Source: an uncultured Alistipes sp. (GTDB taxonomy: Bacteria; Bacteroidota; Bacteroidia; Bacteroidales; Rikenellaceae). Taken from it: a stretch of DNA of 10,178 bases. A program made the position numbers and the translations under genes. The notes below the pieces were generated by a model. The model was not told the origin of the DNA. It searched no databases and worked only from the letters and a program-made list of their open reading frames with translations. This document shows positions 1 to 5,505 of the stretch, one piece after another (position 1 is the stretch's first letter; each line of letters starts with the position of its first letter). The stretch spans positions 1 through 10,178 of the forward strand of contig CAAFWE010000130.1 in NCBI GenBank assembly GCA_900766655.1, in the 5' to 3' direction.

Positions 1-54
1 ACCCTGGACCCCAACATTAAGAGTGTCGTGCTCTACCAACTGAGCTAAAGAGGC
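1..54 (-). tRNA. tRNA-Lys (anticodon CTT), 3' part cut by window edge
   Basis: Read on the minus strand from position 54, the sequence folds as the 5' two thirds of a tRNA. It has a 7-nt acceptor strand GCCTCTT, then T8 and A9, a D arm GCTC-AGTTGGTA-GAGC, and an anticodon arm CGACA-CTCTTAA-TGTTG with U33 and anticodon CTT, which reads the lysine codon AAG. A GGGTC variable loop follows, then the start of the T arm. The T loop and 3' acceptor strand lie outside the window. AAG is the dominant Lys codon in the arginine genes here, which fits the anticodon. Isotype is assigned from the anticodon only. Confidence 0.93.
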
Positions 55-87
55 ATTTCTGCTCTCGGTTTTACCCGATTGCGAGTG

Positions 88-118
88 CAAAGATAAAGCA
101 AAAATTCTTTTCCGCAAA
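88..118 (-). promoter_or_regulatory. Bacteroidota-type promoter for the tRNA-Lys gene
   Basis: On the minus strand a -33 TTTG (118 to 115) is followed after exactly 19 nt by a -7 element TATCTTTG (95 to 88). This is a full match to the Bacteroidota housekeeping consensus TTTG-N19-21-TAnnTTTG. Transcription would start near 81, about 27 nt before the tRNA 5' end at 54. It is the clearest promoter in the window and supports the phylum assignment. Confidence 0.8.
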
Positions 119-190
119 ACTTTTTTCAAAAAAAATGCGTTTTTACCTCAATTTTTCTGAAAATTGCCCTCTGATACCCTCTATTTTGCA

Positions 191-991
191 CTATTTGTTG
201 CGTTTCAAATCCTCTTTTACGACCTCATCGCAGAATTTTTCGATAGAGTCGTTGAGCATTTCGCCCACATCAATTATGTGCAGATAATAGGTGAGAATGG
301 TGTATAGCAACAACGAATCATTATTCTTCATCTCCCATAGTTCACGCTGTGCTTCCTCGTCGCAAGCAATGCACGGGATAATCGAACGACCCATCTCCAC
401 CGCATACGATAGTTCCTCCATACAATAAGAACTGCGACAGTAATCGGGGGTTATGATTGCCAGAAAATAGCCATCAATTGCCGAGTGTGCTATTGCATTC
501 GCAAGCGTGGTGCGGAAATCTCCTCCTGTCGGAATCTCCTCCGAAGCATCGTACATATTAAATCCTCTCTCTCTCAGAGCTGTACCGATGGCTTCTGCTA
601 TCTGCTGATCATTGCGCGAATACGACATAAAAATCTGCGAACGTCGCTTCAGCTCCCTCACTTGCCTTTCGTACGACGCAGGATCATTGAGGTTGATGGT
701 GACATATGCTCGCTGCTTCGACTTGATGTATTCGACCTCCTTCTGTACCCACTCCGACCTTCGCGCATTCTCGCTGTCGCACAATATAAATCGCTCTCGT
801 GCATCTATCTCACGCTTGATGAGATTGAAGATCTCGGGTGCCTCATCCAGACACTTAAGGAAGAACATTAGAGGACGCATCCCCTTCTCCTCCATAATGT
901 TACGCAGCTCTCGCACTTGGTCGTAGTCCTTGCTCGAGTGGGAGAGAAACACCCACAAGGCGTCGTTATGCTTTTTGAATTGGTCTGCCAT
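191..991 (-). CDS. Tandem TIR-domain protein
   Basis: A protein of 266 aa from the ATG at 991. A GTG at 1003 would add four residues, but it lies only about 7-9 nt after the predicted transcription start, so the ATG is preferred. Residues in this entry are counted from the GTG form; subtract 4 for the ATG form. Two TIR domains fill the chain. The first (about 16-105) has FLSHSSKD at the first strand and SEWVQKE with Trp85 and Glu89. The second (about 122-212) has IFMSYSRND, a GG loop near 160, and SSYCMEEL with Glu197. Glu89 and Glu197 sit where TIR NADases carry the catalytic glutamate. No membrane segment, sensor or partner domain is visible. About 55 mostly helical-looking residues follow. 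Bacterial TIR proteins often cleave NAD+ or make cyclic ADP-ribose signals in anti-phage defence; activity here is inferred. Codon use is less GC-rich, mixing GAA and GAG, unlike the arginine genes, so horizontal acquisition is possible. Confidence 0.88.
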   Translation of the reverse strand: MADQFKKHNDALWVFLSHSSKDYDQVRELRNIMEEKGMRPLMFFLKCLDEAPEIFNLIKREIDARERFILCDSENARRSEWVQKEVEYIKSKQRAYVTINLNDPASYERQVRELKRRSQIFMSYSRNDQQIAEAIGTALRERGFNMYDASEEIPTGGDFRTTLANAIAHSAIDGYFLAIITPDYCRSSYCMEELSYAVEMGRSIIPCIACDEEAQRELWEMKNNDSLLLYTILTYYLHIIDVGEMLNDSIEKFCDEVVKEDLKRNK

Positions 992-1016
992 TTCGCATAT
1001 CACTTTTTATACATTA

Positions 1017-1024
1017 CAAAGTTA
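1017..1024 (-). promoter_or_regulatory. -7 promoter element for the TIR gene
   Basis: The minus strand reads TAACTTTG here, matching TAnnTTTG. Transcription would begin near 1010-1012, giving a leader of about 20 nt to the ATG at 991. No good TTTG -33 element lies at the right distance, so the promoter may be weak or need an activator. Confidence 0.5.
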
Positions 1025-1054
1025 ACCAAATTTAACAAAAATGAAAAATAGTGC

Positions 1055-1086
1055 CAAAATTCTTATTTTGACAAGAGTTGTCAAAA
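1055..1086. promoter_or_regulatory. Overlapping inverted repeats, candidate operator between divergent genes
   Basis: A perfect inverted repeat has arms TTTTGACAA (1066-1074) and TTGTCAAAA (1078-1086) around a 3-bp GAG spacer. A second perfect repeat, CAAAAT (1055-1060) and ATTTTG (1065-1070), overlaps its left arm. This leaves three CAAAA/TTTTG half-sites in 32 bp. The 9-bp repeat covers the -33 region of the plus-strand gene and lies about 65 bp upstream of the TIR start. Neither strand has a T-run after the stem, so it is not an intrinsic terminator. Binding by a dimeric regulator is inferred. Confidence 0.55.
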
Positions 1087-1102
1087 AGGTGCCATACCTT
1101 TG
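1067..1102 (+). promoter_or_regulatory. Promoter of the EVE-HD gene
   Basis: A TACCTTTG at 1095-1102 matches the TAnnTTTG -7 consensus. The nearest upstream TTTG (1067-1070) is 24 nt away, longer than the usual 19-21. Transcription would start near 1109, about 46 nt before the ATG at 1155. The candidate operator overlaps the -33 region, so a bound regulator could block or adjust polymerase binding. Confidence 0.5.
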
Positions 1103-1154
1103 TAGCGTGAAAGAAGCCGAATGAGTTTTTAACAATTATATATAGGTATAGACT

Positions 1155-2135
1155 ATGGAACTTGACATCAAACTTTCGATTAACAAGCGAGGTGATGCAC
1201 AGCACAACACCTTTCTTTTGCGTTGGAACCCTGACTTCTCCTCCTACACTATGGAGCAGCTCGACAAGGATATGAGCGAGTGGGCCGAGGGTTATTGGTC
1301 TGATGATTTCGACTGGAGCGTGCACGAGTGGCAGCGAGCTCGCAAGGGCGACCGCTTCTTTATGGTGCGTGTAGGCGAGGGCAATACCGGACTCTTTGCT
1401 GCTGGAAGATTCACCTCGAACCCTACCCTTGGCGAGGACTGGGACGAGCGTGATCGCAAGGTCTACTATGCTCAGATGGAGTTCGAGGCGGTGTTCCACC
1501 CCGAGCGTGCCGAGATTGTAACCACCGCAGAGCTTGAGCGCGAGATACCGAATGTGGATTGGCGCAAGGGCCATTCGGGGGAGTTGCTCGACAGCGAGAC
1601 AGCCGACAAGTTGGAGCTTATGTGGCGTGATCACATCGGCAACAACAAGTCGCTCTATCTGCCACGCGCAGTGGAGAATGAGTGCTACGACTCACGCTCC
1701 GACATCGACAAGGCGGTGGAGTTGGCGTCGAAGGCACACGCAGCCGACTACGATCTTGACGGTAACCCTACAATCCTCCATCCGTTGGCGGTGGGTATGA
1801 TGGGCCACAACGACACCGAGCGCATTGTCGGTTTTCTGCACGATGTGGTCGAGGACACCAAGTACACCTTCGACGACCTTGTCGAGATTGGATTCTCGGA
1901 GGAGGTCATCGCCACTTTGCGCCTGCTCACCCACGACAAGCATACGCCATATATGGAGTATATCGAGCGCATCTGCAAGTCGGGCAATCGCGCTGCTATA
2001 AATGTGAAACTCAACGACCTACGCCACAACCTGGCTCGTGGTCGCGAGGGTGGTCATATGCGCTGCGTCGAGAAGCACACCATTGCTCTCGCCTACATCG
2101 AGGCGCACCTCGCAAGCGAGGCATCTGCACGATAA
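1155..2135 (+). CDS. EVE/PUA-like domain fused to SpoT/MESH1-type HD hydrolase domain
   Basis: A 326-aa soluble protein with two parts. Residues about 18-125 resemble an EVE/PUA-like fold: an early strand with RWNP, then WQRARKGDRFFMVRV and a glycine-containing GLFAAGRFTS strand. EVE domains bind modified nucleobases or similar ligands. This assignment is by pattern and moderate. Residues about 180-320 carry the metal-dependent HD signature of SpoT and MESH1 hydrolases: His195 in KAH, His209 in LHP, His229-Asp230 in LHDVVED with Glu233-Asp234, and Asn287-Asp288 in KLNDLRHN. All expected metal ligands are present, so the domain is probably active. Likely substrates are (p)ppGpp or another 3'-phosphorylated nucleotide. 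No synthetase, TGS or ACT domain is present. The gene is divergent from the TIR gene, has its own promoter and ends in a terminator, so it is not part of the arginine operon. Confidence 0.85.
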   Translation: MELDIKLSINKRGDAQHNTFLLRWNPDFSSYTMEQLDKDMSEWAEGYWSDDFDWSVHEWQRARKGDRFFMVRVGEGNTGLFAAGRFTSNPTLGEDWDERDRKVYYAQMEFEAVFHPERAEIVTTAELEREIPNVDWRKGHSGELLDSETADKLELMWRDHIGNNKSLYLPRAVENECYDSRSDIDKAVELASKAHAADYDLDGNPTILHPLAVGMMGHNDTERIVGFLHDVVEDTKYTFDDLVEIGFSEEVIATLRLLTHDKHTPYMEYIERICKSGNRAAINVKLNDLRHNLARGREGGHMRCVEKHTIALAYIEAHLASEASAR

Positions 2136-2169
2136 GTAGCAAGAGGCTGCAGTCGCTAAAAAGAGAGAA

Positions 2170-2196
2170 AGTCAACTTCCAAAAGTTGGCTTTTTT
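2170..2196 (+). terminator. Intrinsic terminator after the EVE-HD gene
   Basis: A 9-bp stem pairs AGTCAACTT (2170-2178) with AAGTTGGCT (2183-2191), with one G-T wobble and a CCAA loop. Five more T follow. It lies 35 bp after the stop codon and separates the gene from the arginine cluster. Confidence 0.8.
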
Positions 2197-2199
2197 CCG

Positions 2200-2231
2200 T
2201 TTTATACCCCATATATTTTTGCATAGATTTG
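2200..2231 (+). promoter_or_regulatory. Candidate upstream promoter of the arginine cluster
   Basis: TAGATTTG at 2224-2231 fits TAnnTTTG. A TTTT/TTTA stretch at 2200-2204 sits 19-20 nt upstream as an imperfect -33. Transcription would begin near 2238, leaving a leader of about 130 nt before the first gene. The -7 element lies inside the ARG-box-like sequence at 2218-2235, so a bound repressor would occlude it. Confidence 0.4.
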
Positions 2232-2235
2232 CAAA
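2218..2235. promoter_or_regulatory. ARG-box-like ArgR operator candidate
   Basis: TTTGCATAGATTTGCAAA matches 12 of the 14 fixed positions of the E. coli ARG box TNTGNATWWWWATNCANA. Its right half belongs to a 12-mer, ATTTGCAAAAAT (2227-2238), that recurs exactly at 2278-2289. The arginine regulator gene is not in the window, and the Bacteroidales ArgR motif may differ from E. coli, so this is an inference from position and similarity. Confidence 0.45.
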
Positions 2236-2268
2236 AATGCAACACAGAGTGAAAAAATTATACCTAAT

Positions 2269-2289
2269 TTATAAAATATTTGCAAAAAT
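2269..2289. promoter_or_regulatory. Second copy of the ARG-box-like half-site repeat
   Basis: The exact 12-mer ATTTGCAAAAAT at 2278-2289 repeats the one at 2227-2238. The offset is 51 bp, close to five helical turns, so both sites face the same side of DNA. Extended leftward (2269-2286), it matches about 10 of 14 fixed ARG-box positions, weaker than the first copy. Confidence 0.35.
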
Positions 2290-2314
2290 CGATACAACCA
2301 TAGCGAAATTTGAC

Positions 2315-2322
2315 TATTTTTG
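2315..2322 (+). promoter_or_regulatory. Candidate proximal -7 element for the arginine cluster
   Basis: TATTTTTG fits TAnnTTTG. It would start transcription near 2329, about 38 nt before the ATG at 2368. No clear -33 TTTG lies 19-21 nt upstream. Either this or the upstream candidate, or both, could drive the cluster. Confidence 0.4.
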
Positions 2323-2367
2323 TGGGTATTTTGTTTGACGAAAGAGTTGTAAATATATCACATATAA

Positions 2368-2985
2368 ATGAATAAAAATTCAATAAACATTGTTTTCGCA
2401 CAGCCCGAGCACGCCGACTATGCCGAGCAGATATGTCAGCTCATCTACGAATCAGCTCTTCAGCGCGGTACTGGTATTGCTCGTCGTTCGCCCGAGTATA
2501 TCTCATCGAAGATTACGGGTGGCAAGGCTGTGGTTGCGCTCGATGGCGACAAGTTGGTGGGATTCAGCTACATCGAGTGCTGGGGACACGGTGACTATGT
2601 GGCGACATCGGGTTTGATTGTCGACCCAGAGTATCGTCACCTCGGCTTGGCGGGTGAGATCAAGAAGCGCACCTTCGAGTTGGCGCGTATGCGTTTTCCG
2701 TTTGCAAAGTTATTCAGTATCACCACATCGTTGCCAGTGATGAAGCTCAACACACGCCTCGGCTACAAGCCCGTAACATTCTCGGAGTTGACCGACGATG
2801 ACGAGTTCTGGCAGGGTTGTGAGGGTTGCTGCAACTACGACATCCTCTGTCGCAACAAGCGTCGTATGTGTCTCTGCACGGGTATGCTCTACGACCCTAA
2901 GACACCGCTCGAGAAGCAGTCGTGGTGGAGCCCCTATGTGATGGCGGTGAAGAACGCAATCAAGAAGATTTTCCATTTGAAATAA
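2368..2985 (+). CDS. GNAT acyltransferase, likely N-acylglutamate (N-succinylglutamate) synthase
   Basis: A 205-aa GNAT-family protein. The acyl-CoA binding motif A is visible around residues 82-101, with the pyrophosphate-loop pattern YRHLGLA at 89-95 (R/Q-x-x-G-x-G/A). Strand residues VVALDGDKLVGFSYIE precede it. After the GNAT core comes a cysteine-rich tail with Cys151, 154, 155, 161, 168 and 170, followed by a basic C-terminus. It is the first gene of the arginine cluster, 19 nt ahead of argG, and no classical ArgA or ArgJ is present. Homologues next to argG occur in Bacteroides, where genetics assigned this role to N-succinylglutamate formation. It therefore probably catalyses the first committed step, acyl-CoA plus glutamate. 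Whether it uses succinyl- or acetyl-CoA cannot be read from the sequence. Confidence 0.8.
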   Translation: MNKNSINIVFAQPEHADYAEQICQLIYESALQRGTGIARRSPEYISSKITGGKAVVALDGDKLVGFSYIECWGHGDYVATSGLIVDPEYRHLGLAGEIKKRTFELARMRFPFAKLFSITTSLPVMKLNTRLGYKPVTFSELTDDDEFWQGCEGCCNYDILCRNKRRMCLCTGMLYDPKTPLEKQSWWSPYVMAVKNAIKKIFHLK

Positions 2986-3004
2986 TCAGAAAAAAATAAC
3001 AGAT

Positions 3005-4204
3005 ATGAGCAAGAAAGTAGTTTTAGCATTCAGTGGAGGTTTGGACACCTCTTTCTGCGTAAAGTACCTGACCGAGGAGTTGGGATATGAGGTCTACACA
3101 GCAATCGCCAATACGGGCGGTTTCTCCGACGAGGAGTTGGCATCGATTGAGGAGCGTGCATATCGTCTTGGAGCGAAGCAGCACGCCACACTCGACATCA
3201 CCGAGGAGTACTACGAGCGCAGCATCAAGTATATGGTCTTTGGAAATGTTTTGCGTAATGGCACCTACCCTATCTCGGTATCGTCGGAGCGCATCTTCCA
3301 GGCGATGGCTATCATCCAGTATGCCAAGGAGGTGGGCGCAGATTGCGTAGCACACGGTTCGACTGGTGCGGGTAACGACCAGGTTCGTTTCGACCTTACA
3401 TTCCAGATTATGGCACCCGAGATTGAGATTATTACCCCAACACGCGATATGGTGCTCACTCGCGAGTACGAGATTAACTACCTGAAGGAGCGTGGCTATG
3501 TAGCCGACTTCACCAAGATGGAATACTCTATCAACAAGGGTTTGTGGGGCACCAGCATCGGTGGCAAGGAGACCTTGCGCTCGGAGCAGACATTGCCTGA
3601 GCACGCCTACCCTTCGCAGGTGGTAGCCGAGGGCGAGGAGTCGCTCAAGATTGGCTTCGTCAAGGGCGAGATTGCATCGGTCAATGGCGAGGAGTACGCA
3701 AGCAAGGTGGAGGCTATTCGTGCGGTGGAGGCTATCGCATCGCGCTATGGCATTGGTCGCGATATGCACATTGGCGACACCATCATCGGCATCAAGGGTC
3801 GTGTAGGTTTCGAGGCGGCAGCTCCGATGTTGATTATCGCAGCGCACAAGATGCTCGAGAAGCACACCCTCACCAAGTGGCAGCTCTACTGGAAGGATCA
3901 GGTGGCAACTTGGTATGGTATGTTCCTCCACGAGGCGCAGTACCTCGACCCAGTGATGCGTGATATCGAGGCTATGCTCGACCACTCGCAGGAGAATGTG
4001 AATGGTGTGGTTGAGATCACGCTCCGTCCACTCTCGTACACTCTCGTGGGTGTGGAGTCGTCGTTCGACTTGATGAAGACCGACTTTGGCGAGTATGGCG
4101 AGGTGAACAAGGCGTGGAGTGCCGACGATGTGAAGGGCTTTACCAAGATTATGGCAAACCCTCTCAAGATATATTACAACAACCAGAAAAAGAACGCAAA
4201 GTAG
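3005..4204 (+). CDS. argG: Argininosuccinate synthase
   Basis: A 399-aa cytosolic enzyme that joins citrulline and aspartate with ATP to give argininosuccinate, AMP and PPi. The N-terminal ATP-pyrophosphatase loop FSGGLDTS is at residues 9-16. The family motif HGSTGAGNDQVRF is at 117-129, where citrulline and aspartate bind. Length matches the usual ~400 aa and the chain is intact. The ATG at 3005 is the only sensible start, since MSKKVVLAFSGGLDTS is the standard N-terminus. The stop codon overlaps the GTG start of argC by one base (TAGTG), so the two are translationally coupled. Placing argG second in the cluster, before the ornithine genes, does not follow pathway order. Confidence 0.97.
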   Translation: MSKKVVLAFSGGLDTSFCVKYLTEELGYEVYTAIANTGGFSDEELASIEERAYRLGAKQHATLDITEEYYERSIKYMVFGNVLRNGTYPISVSSERIFQAMAIIQYAKEVGADCVAHGSTGAGNDQVRFDLTFQIMAPEIEIITPTRDMVLTREYEINYLKERGYVADFTKMEYSINKGLWGTSIGGKETLRSEQTLPEHAYPSQVVAEGEESLKIGFVKGEIASVNGEEYASKVEAIRAVEAIASRYGIGRDMHIGDTIIGIKGRVGFEAAAPMLIIAAHKMLEKHTLTKWQLYWKDQVATWYGMFLHEAQYLDPVMRDIEAMLDHSQENVNGVVEITLRPLSYTLVGVESSFDLMKTDFGEYGEVNKAWSADDVKGFTKIMANPLKIYYNNQKKNAK

Positions 4205-5166
4205 TGGTTAAGGTTGGTATCATAGGCGGTGCGGGCTACACCGCAGGCGAGTTGATTCGTCTCTTGATCAACCATCCGCAGGTGGAGATTGCATTCATCC
4301 ACTCGACAAGCAACGCGGGCAACCTTGTGAGCGAGGTGCACGGAGGCTTGTATGGCGAGTGCGACCTGCGCTTTGCGGCGGAGTACGACTTGGAGGCTAT
4401 CGACGTGTTGTTCCTCTGCTCGGCTCACGGTGCGAGTGCCAAGTTTATGGCCGAGAATGCTGTGCCTGCCGACTTGAAGATTGTCGACTTGGCGCAGGAC
4501 TTCCGCGACGAGCACGATGGCTTTGTCTACGGATTGGCCGAGATGCAGCGCGAGAAGATTTGCGAGGCTCGACGCATTGCCAACCCAGGTTGCTTTGCTA
4601 CAGCCATTCAGCTGGCGTTGTTGCCTCTTGCCTCGGCCAAGTTGCTCGGCGACGAGGTGCACATCACAGCCATCACAGGCTCGACAGGTGCGGGTGTGAA
4701 GCCATCGGCTACAACCCACTTCTCGTGGCGTTCGGACAATATCTCGACCTACAAGGCCTTCGAGCATCAGCATCTGCTGGAGATTGGTCGCAACATTCGC
4801 TCGTTGCAGCCTGCCTTCGACAAGGCTATCAACTTTGTGCCTATGCGTGGCGACTTTGCACGCGGTATCTTGGCATCGGTCTACACCGAGTGTTCGCTCT
4901 CGGCCGAGGAGGCTGTGGCGTTGTACAAGGAGTACTATGCCGACTCACGCTTCTGCTTTGTGGCCGAGAAGAATATCGACTTGAAGCAGGTGGTCAACAC
5001 CAACAAGGCGTTGGTCTATGTGGCCAAGTATGGCTCGAAGCTCCACATCGTATCTGCCATCGACAACCTACTGAAGGGTGCGTCGGGACAAGCGGTGGAG
5101 AATATGAATCTCATCTGCGGATTCGACGAGGCAGAGGGATTGCACCTTAAGCCAAGTGCGTTTTAA
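4204..5166 (+). CDS. argC: N-acyl-gamma-glutamyl-phosphate reductase
   Basis: A 320-aa NADPH-dependent reductase that converts N-acyl-glutamyl-5-phosphate to the semialdehyde. The Rossmann motif GGAGYTAGEL lies at residues 8-17. The catalytic cysteine is Cys130 in ANPGCFATA. The family motif KGASGQA is at 291-297. The start is taken as GTG at 4204, overlapping the argG stop by one base, because this gives the standard MVKVGIIGGAGYT N-terminus and the family length of about 320 aa. An upstream in-frame ATG at 4114 would add 30 residues lying wholly inside argG and is unlikely. The substrate is probably the N-succinyl form, given the ArgF' type in this cluster. A 339-nt repeat-rich gap follows. 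Confidence 0.95.
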   Translation: MVKVGIIGGAGYTAGELIRLLINHPQVEIAFIHSTSNAGNLVSEVHGGLYGECDLRFAAEYDLEAIDVLFLCSAHGASAKFMAENAVPADLKIVDLAQDFRDEHDGFVYGLAEMQREKICEARRIANPGCFATAIQLALLPLASAKLLGDEVHITAITGSTGAGVKPSATTHFSWRSDNISTYKAFEHQHLLEIGRNIRSLQPAFDKAINFVPMRGDFARGILASVYTECSLSAEEAVALYKEYYADSRFCFVAEKNIDLKQVVNTNKALVYVAKYGSKLHIVSAIDNLLKGASGQAVENMNLICGFDEAEGLHLKPSAF

Positions 5167-5174
5167 GGAAGAGA

Positions 5175-5200
5175 GGAGAGAGGAGCTAGGAGAGAGGAGC
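5175..5200. repeat. Purine-rich direct repeat after argC
   Basis: The 12-mer GGAGAGAGGAGC occurs at 5175-5186 and again at 5189-5200, within an almost pure G/A run that begins right after the argC stop. A comparable purine micro-repeat directly follows the argF' stop. Confidence 0.7.
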
Positions 5201-5254
5201 GCCAAAAAAGATGGCATTTAATGACATTCGGGCTTTCAGCCCTTAATGGCATTT

Positions 5255-5304
5255 AATGGCAGCGCACTCCAAGCTTGGAGTGCTTAATGTGGCGCTTTGC
5301 CATT
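5255..5304. repeat. Long palindrome and stem-loop in the argC-argD gap
   Basis: A perfect 20-bp palindrome (GCACTCCAAG plus its complement) spans 5264-5283. It is enclosed by outer arms AATGGCAGCGC (5255-5265) and GCGCT-TT-GCCATT (5292-5304), which pair apart from a 2-nt bulge. A smaller hairpin GGGCT-TTC-AGCCC lies just upstream (5230-5242). The 13-mer ATGGCATTTAATG occurs twice nearby (5211-5223 and 5246-5258). No T-run follows any stem, so simple termination is not indicated. The structure could stabilise or process the mRNA, or be part of a mobile repeat. Confidence 0.75.
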
Positions 5305-5385
5305 CAGCGAACGAAAGAGAGCGAATGCCATTCAGCGAGTGCAACGAGCGCATGCTATTCAGCGACCAACGGGAGCGAATGCCAT
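5299..5385. repeat. 27-nt tandem repeat, three units plus a partial fourth
   Basis: Units at 5299-5326, 5327-5353 and 5354-5380 share GC(C/T)ATTCAGCGA at the left and GAGCG(A/C)AT at the right, with variable middles. A fourth unit is cut after GCCATT. Each unit has imperfect complementary ends (ATTC..GC against GC.GAAT). AATGCCAT at 5378-5385 is the inverse of ATGGCATT at 5211-5218, so the block 5211-5385 has short terminal inverted repeats. An open frame of 52 codons from ATG 5256 to TAA 5414 crosses it, but is probably repeat-derived. Confidence 0.75.
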
Positions 5386-5421
5386 TTTACTGCGCTAAAA
5401 AAACCAATAGCTAATGGCCAG

Positions 5422-5477
5422 CTCTTACACTCTTACAGGGGCACGTAACCGTGTAAGAGGTGTAAGATGTGTAAGAG
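5422..5477 (+). promoter_or_regulatory. Alternative-pairing leader upstream of argD
   Basis: CTCTTACA(C) occurs twice (5422-5430 and 5430-5437). Its complement GTGTAAGA(G) occurs three times at about 9-nt spacing (5451-5459, 5460-5467, 5469-5477). The inner hairpin CACG-TAAC-CGTG (5442-5453) is flanked by CTCTTA and TAAGAG. Several mutually exclusive stems are possible 29-80 nt before the argD start. This may be only repeat expansion, but it could modulate argD translation. Confidence 0.4.
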
Positions 5478-5505
5478 GAGAGAAAACAGAAATCAGAACA
5501 ATTTT

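Noticed and set aside
149..166. Hairpin CAATTTT-CAGA-AAAATTG downstream of the TIR gene as an intrinsic terminator (minus strand)
   Set aside because: The stem is entirely A/T apart from its closing pair, and the T-run comes only about 13-20 nt later, so it is too weak to call.
1..190. tRNA-Lys as an attachment site for an integrated element carrying the TIR and EVE-HD genes
   Set aside because: The accessory genes lie on the 5' side of the tRNA, while integrases usually target the 3' end. No integrase or repeated tRNA fragment is seen.
1066..1086. Inverted repeat as a terminator
   Set aside because: It lies between divergent promoters and has no T-run after the stem in either direction.
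3023..3985. Long minus-strand open frame opposite argG
   Set aside because: It mirrors the strongly biased codon use of argG, has no recognisable domain, and argG is an intact, unmistakable gene on the other strand. The same holds for long frames opposite argC, argD and argF'.
4114..4203. Upstream ATG start for argC adding 30 residues
   Set aside because: The extension lies wholly within argG in another frame and does not fit the family N-terminus. GTG at 4204 gives the standard start.
5299..5385. CRISPR-like array
   Set aside because: Repeat units directly abut, with variable middles of only about 10 nt. There are no spacers of 30 nt or more and no cas genes.
5467..5505. Upstream ATG start for argD adding 13 residues
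   Set aside because: The added residues come from the GTGTAAGA repeats and an AG-rich leader. The ATG at 5506 gives the family N-terminus.
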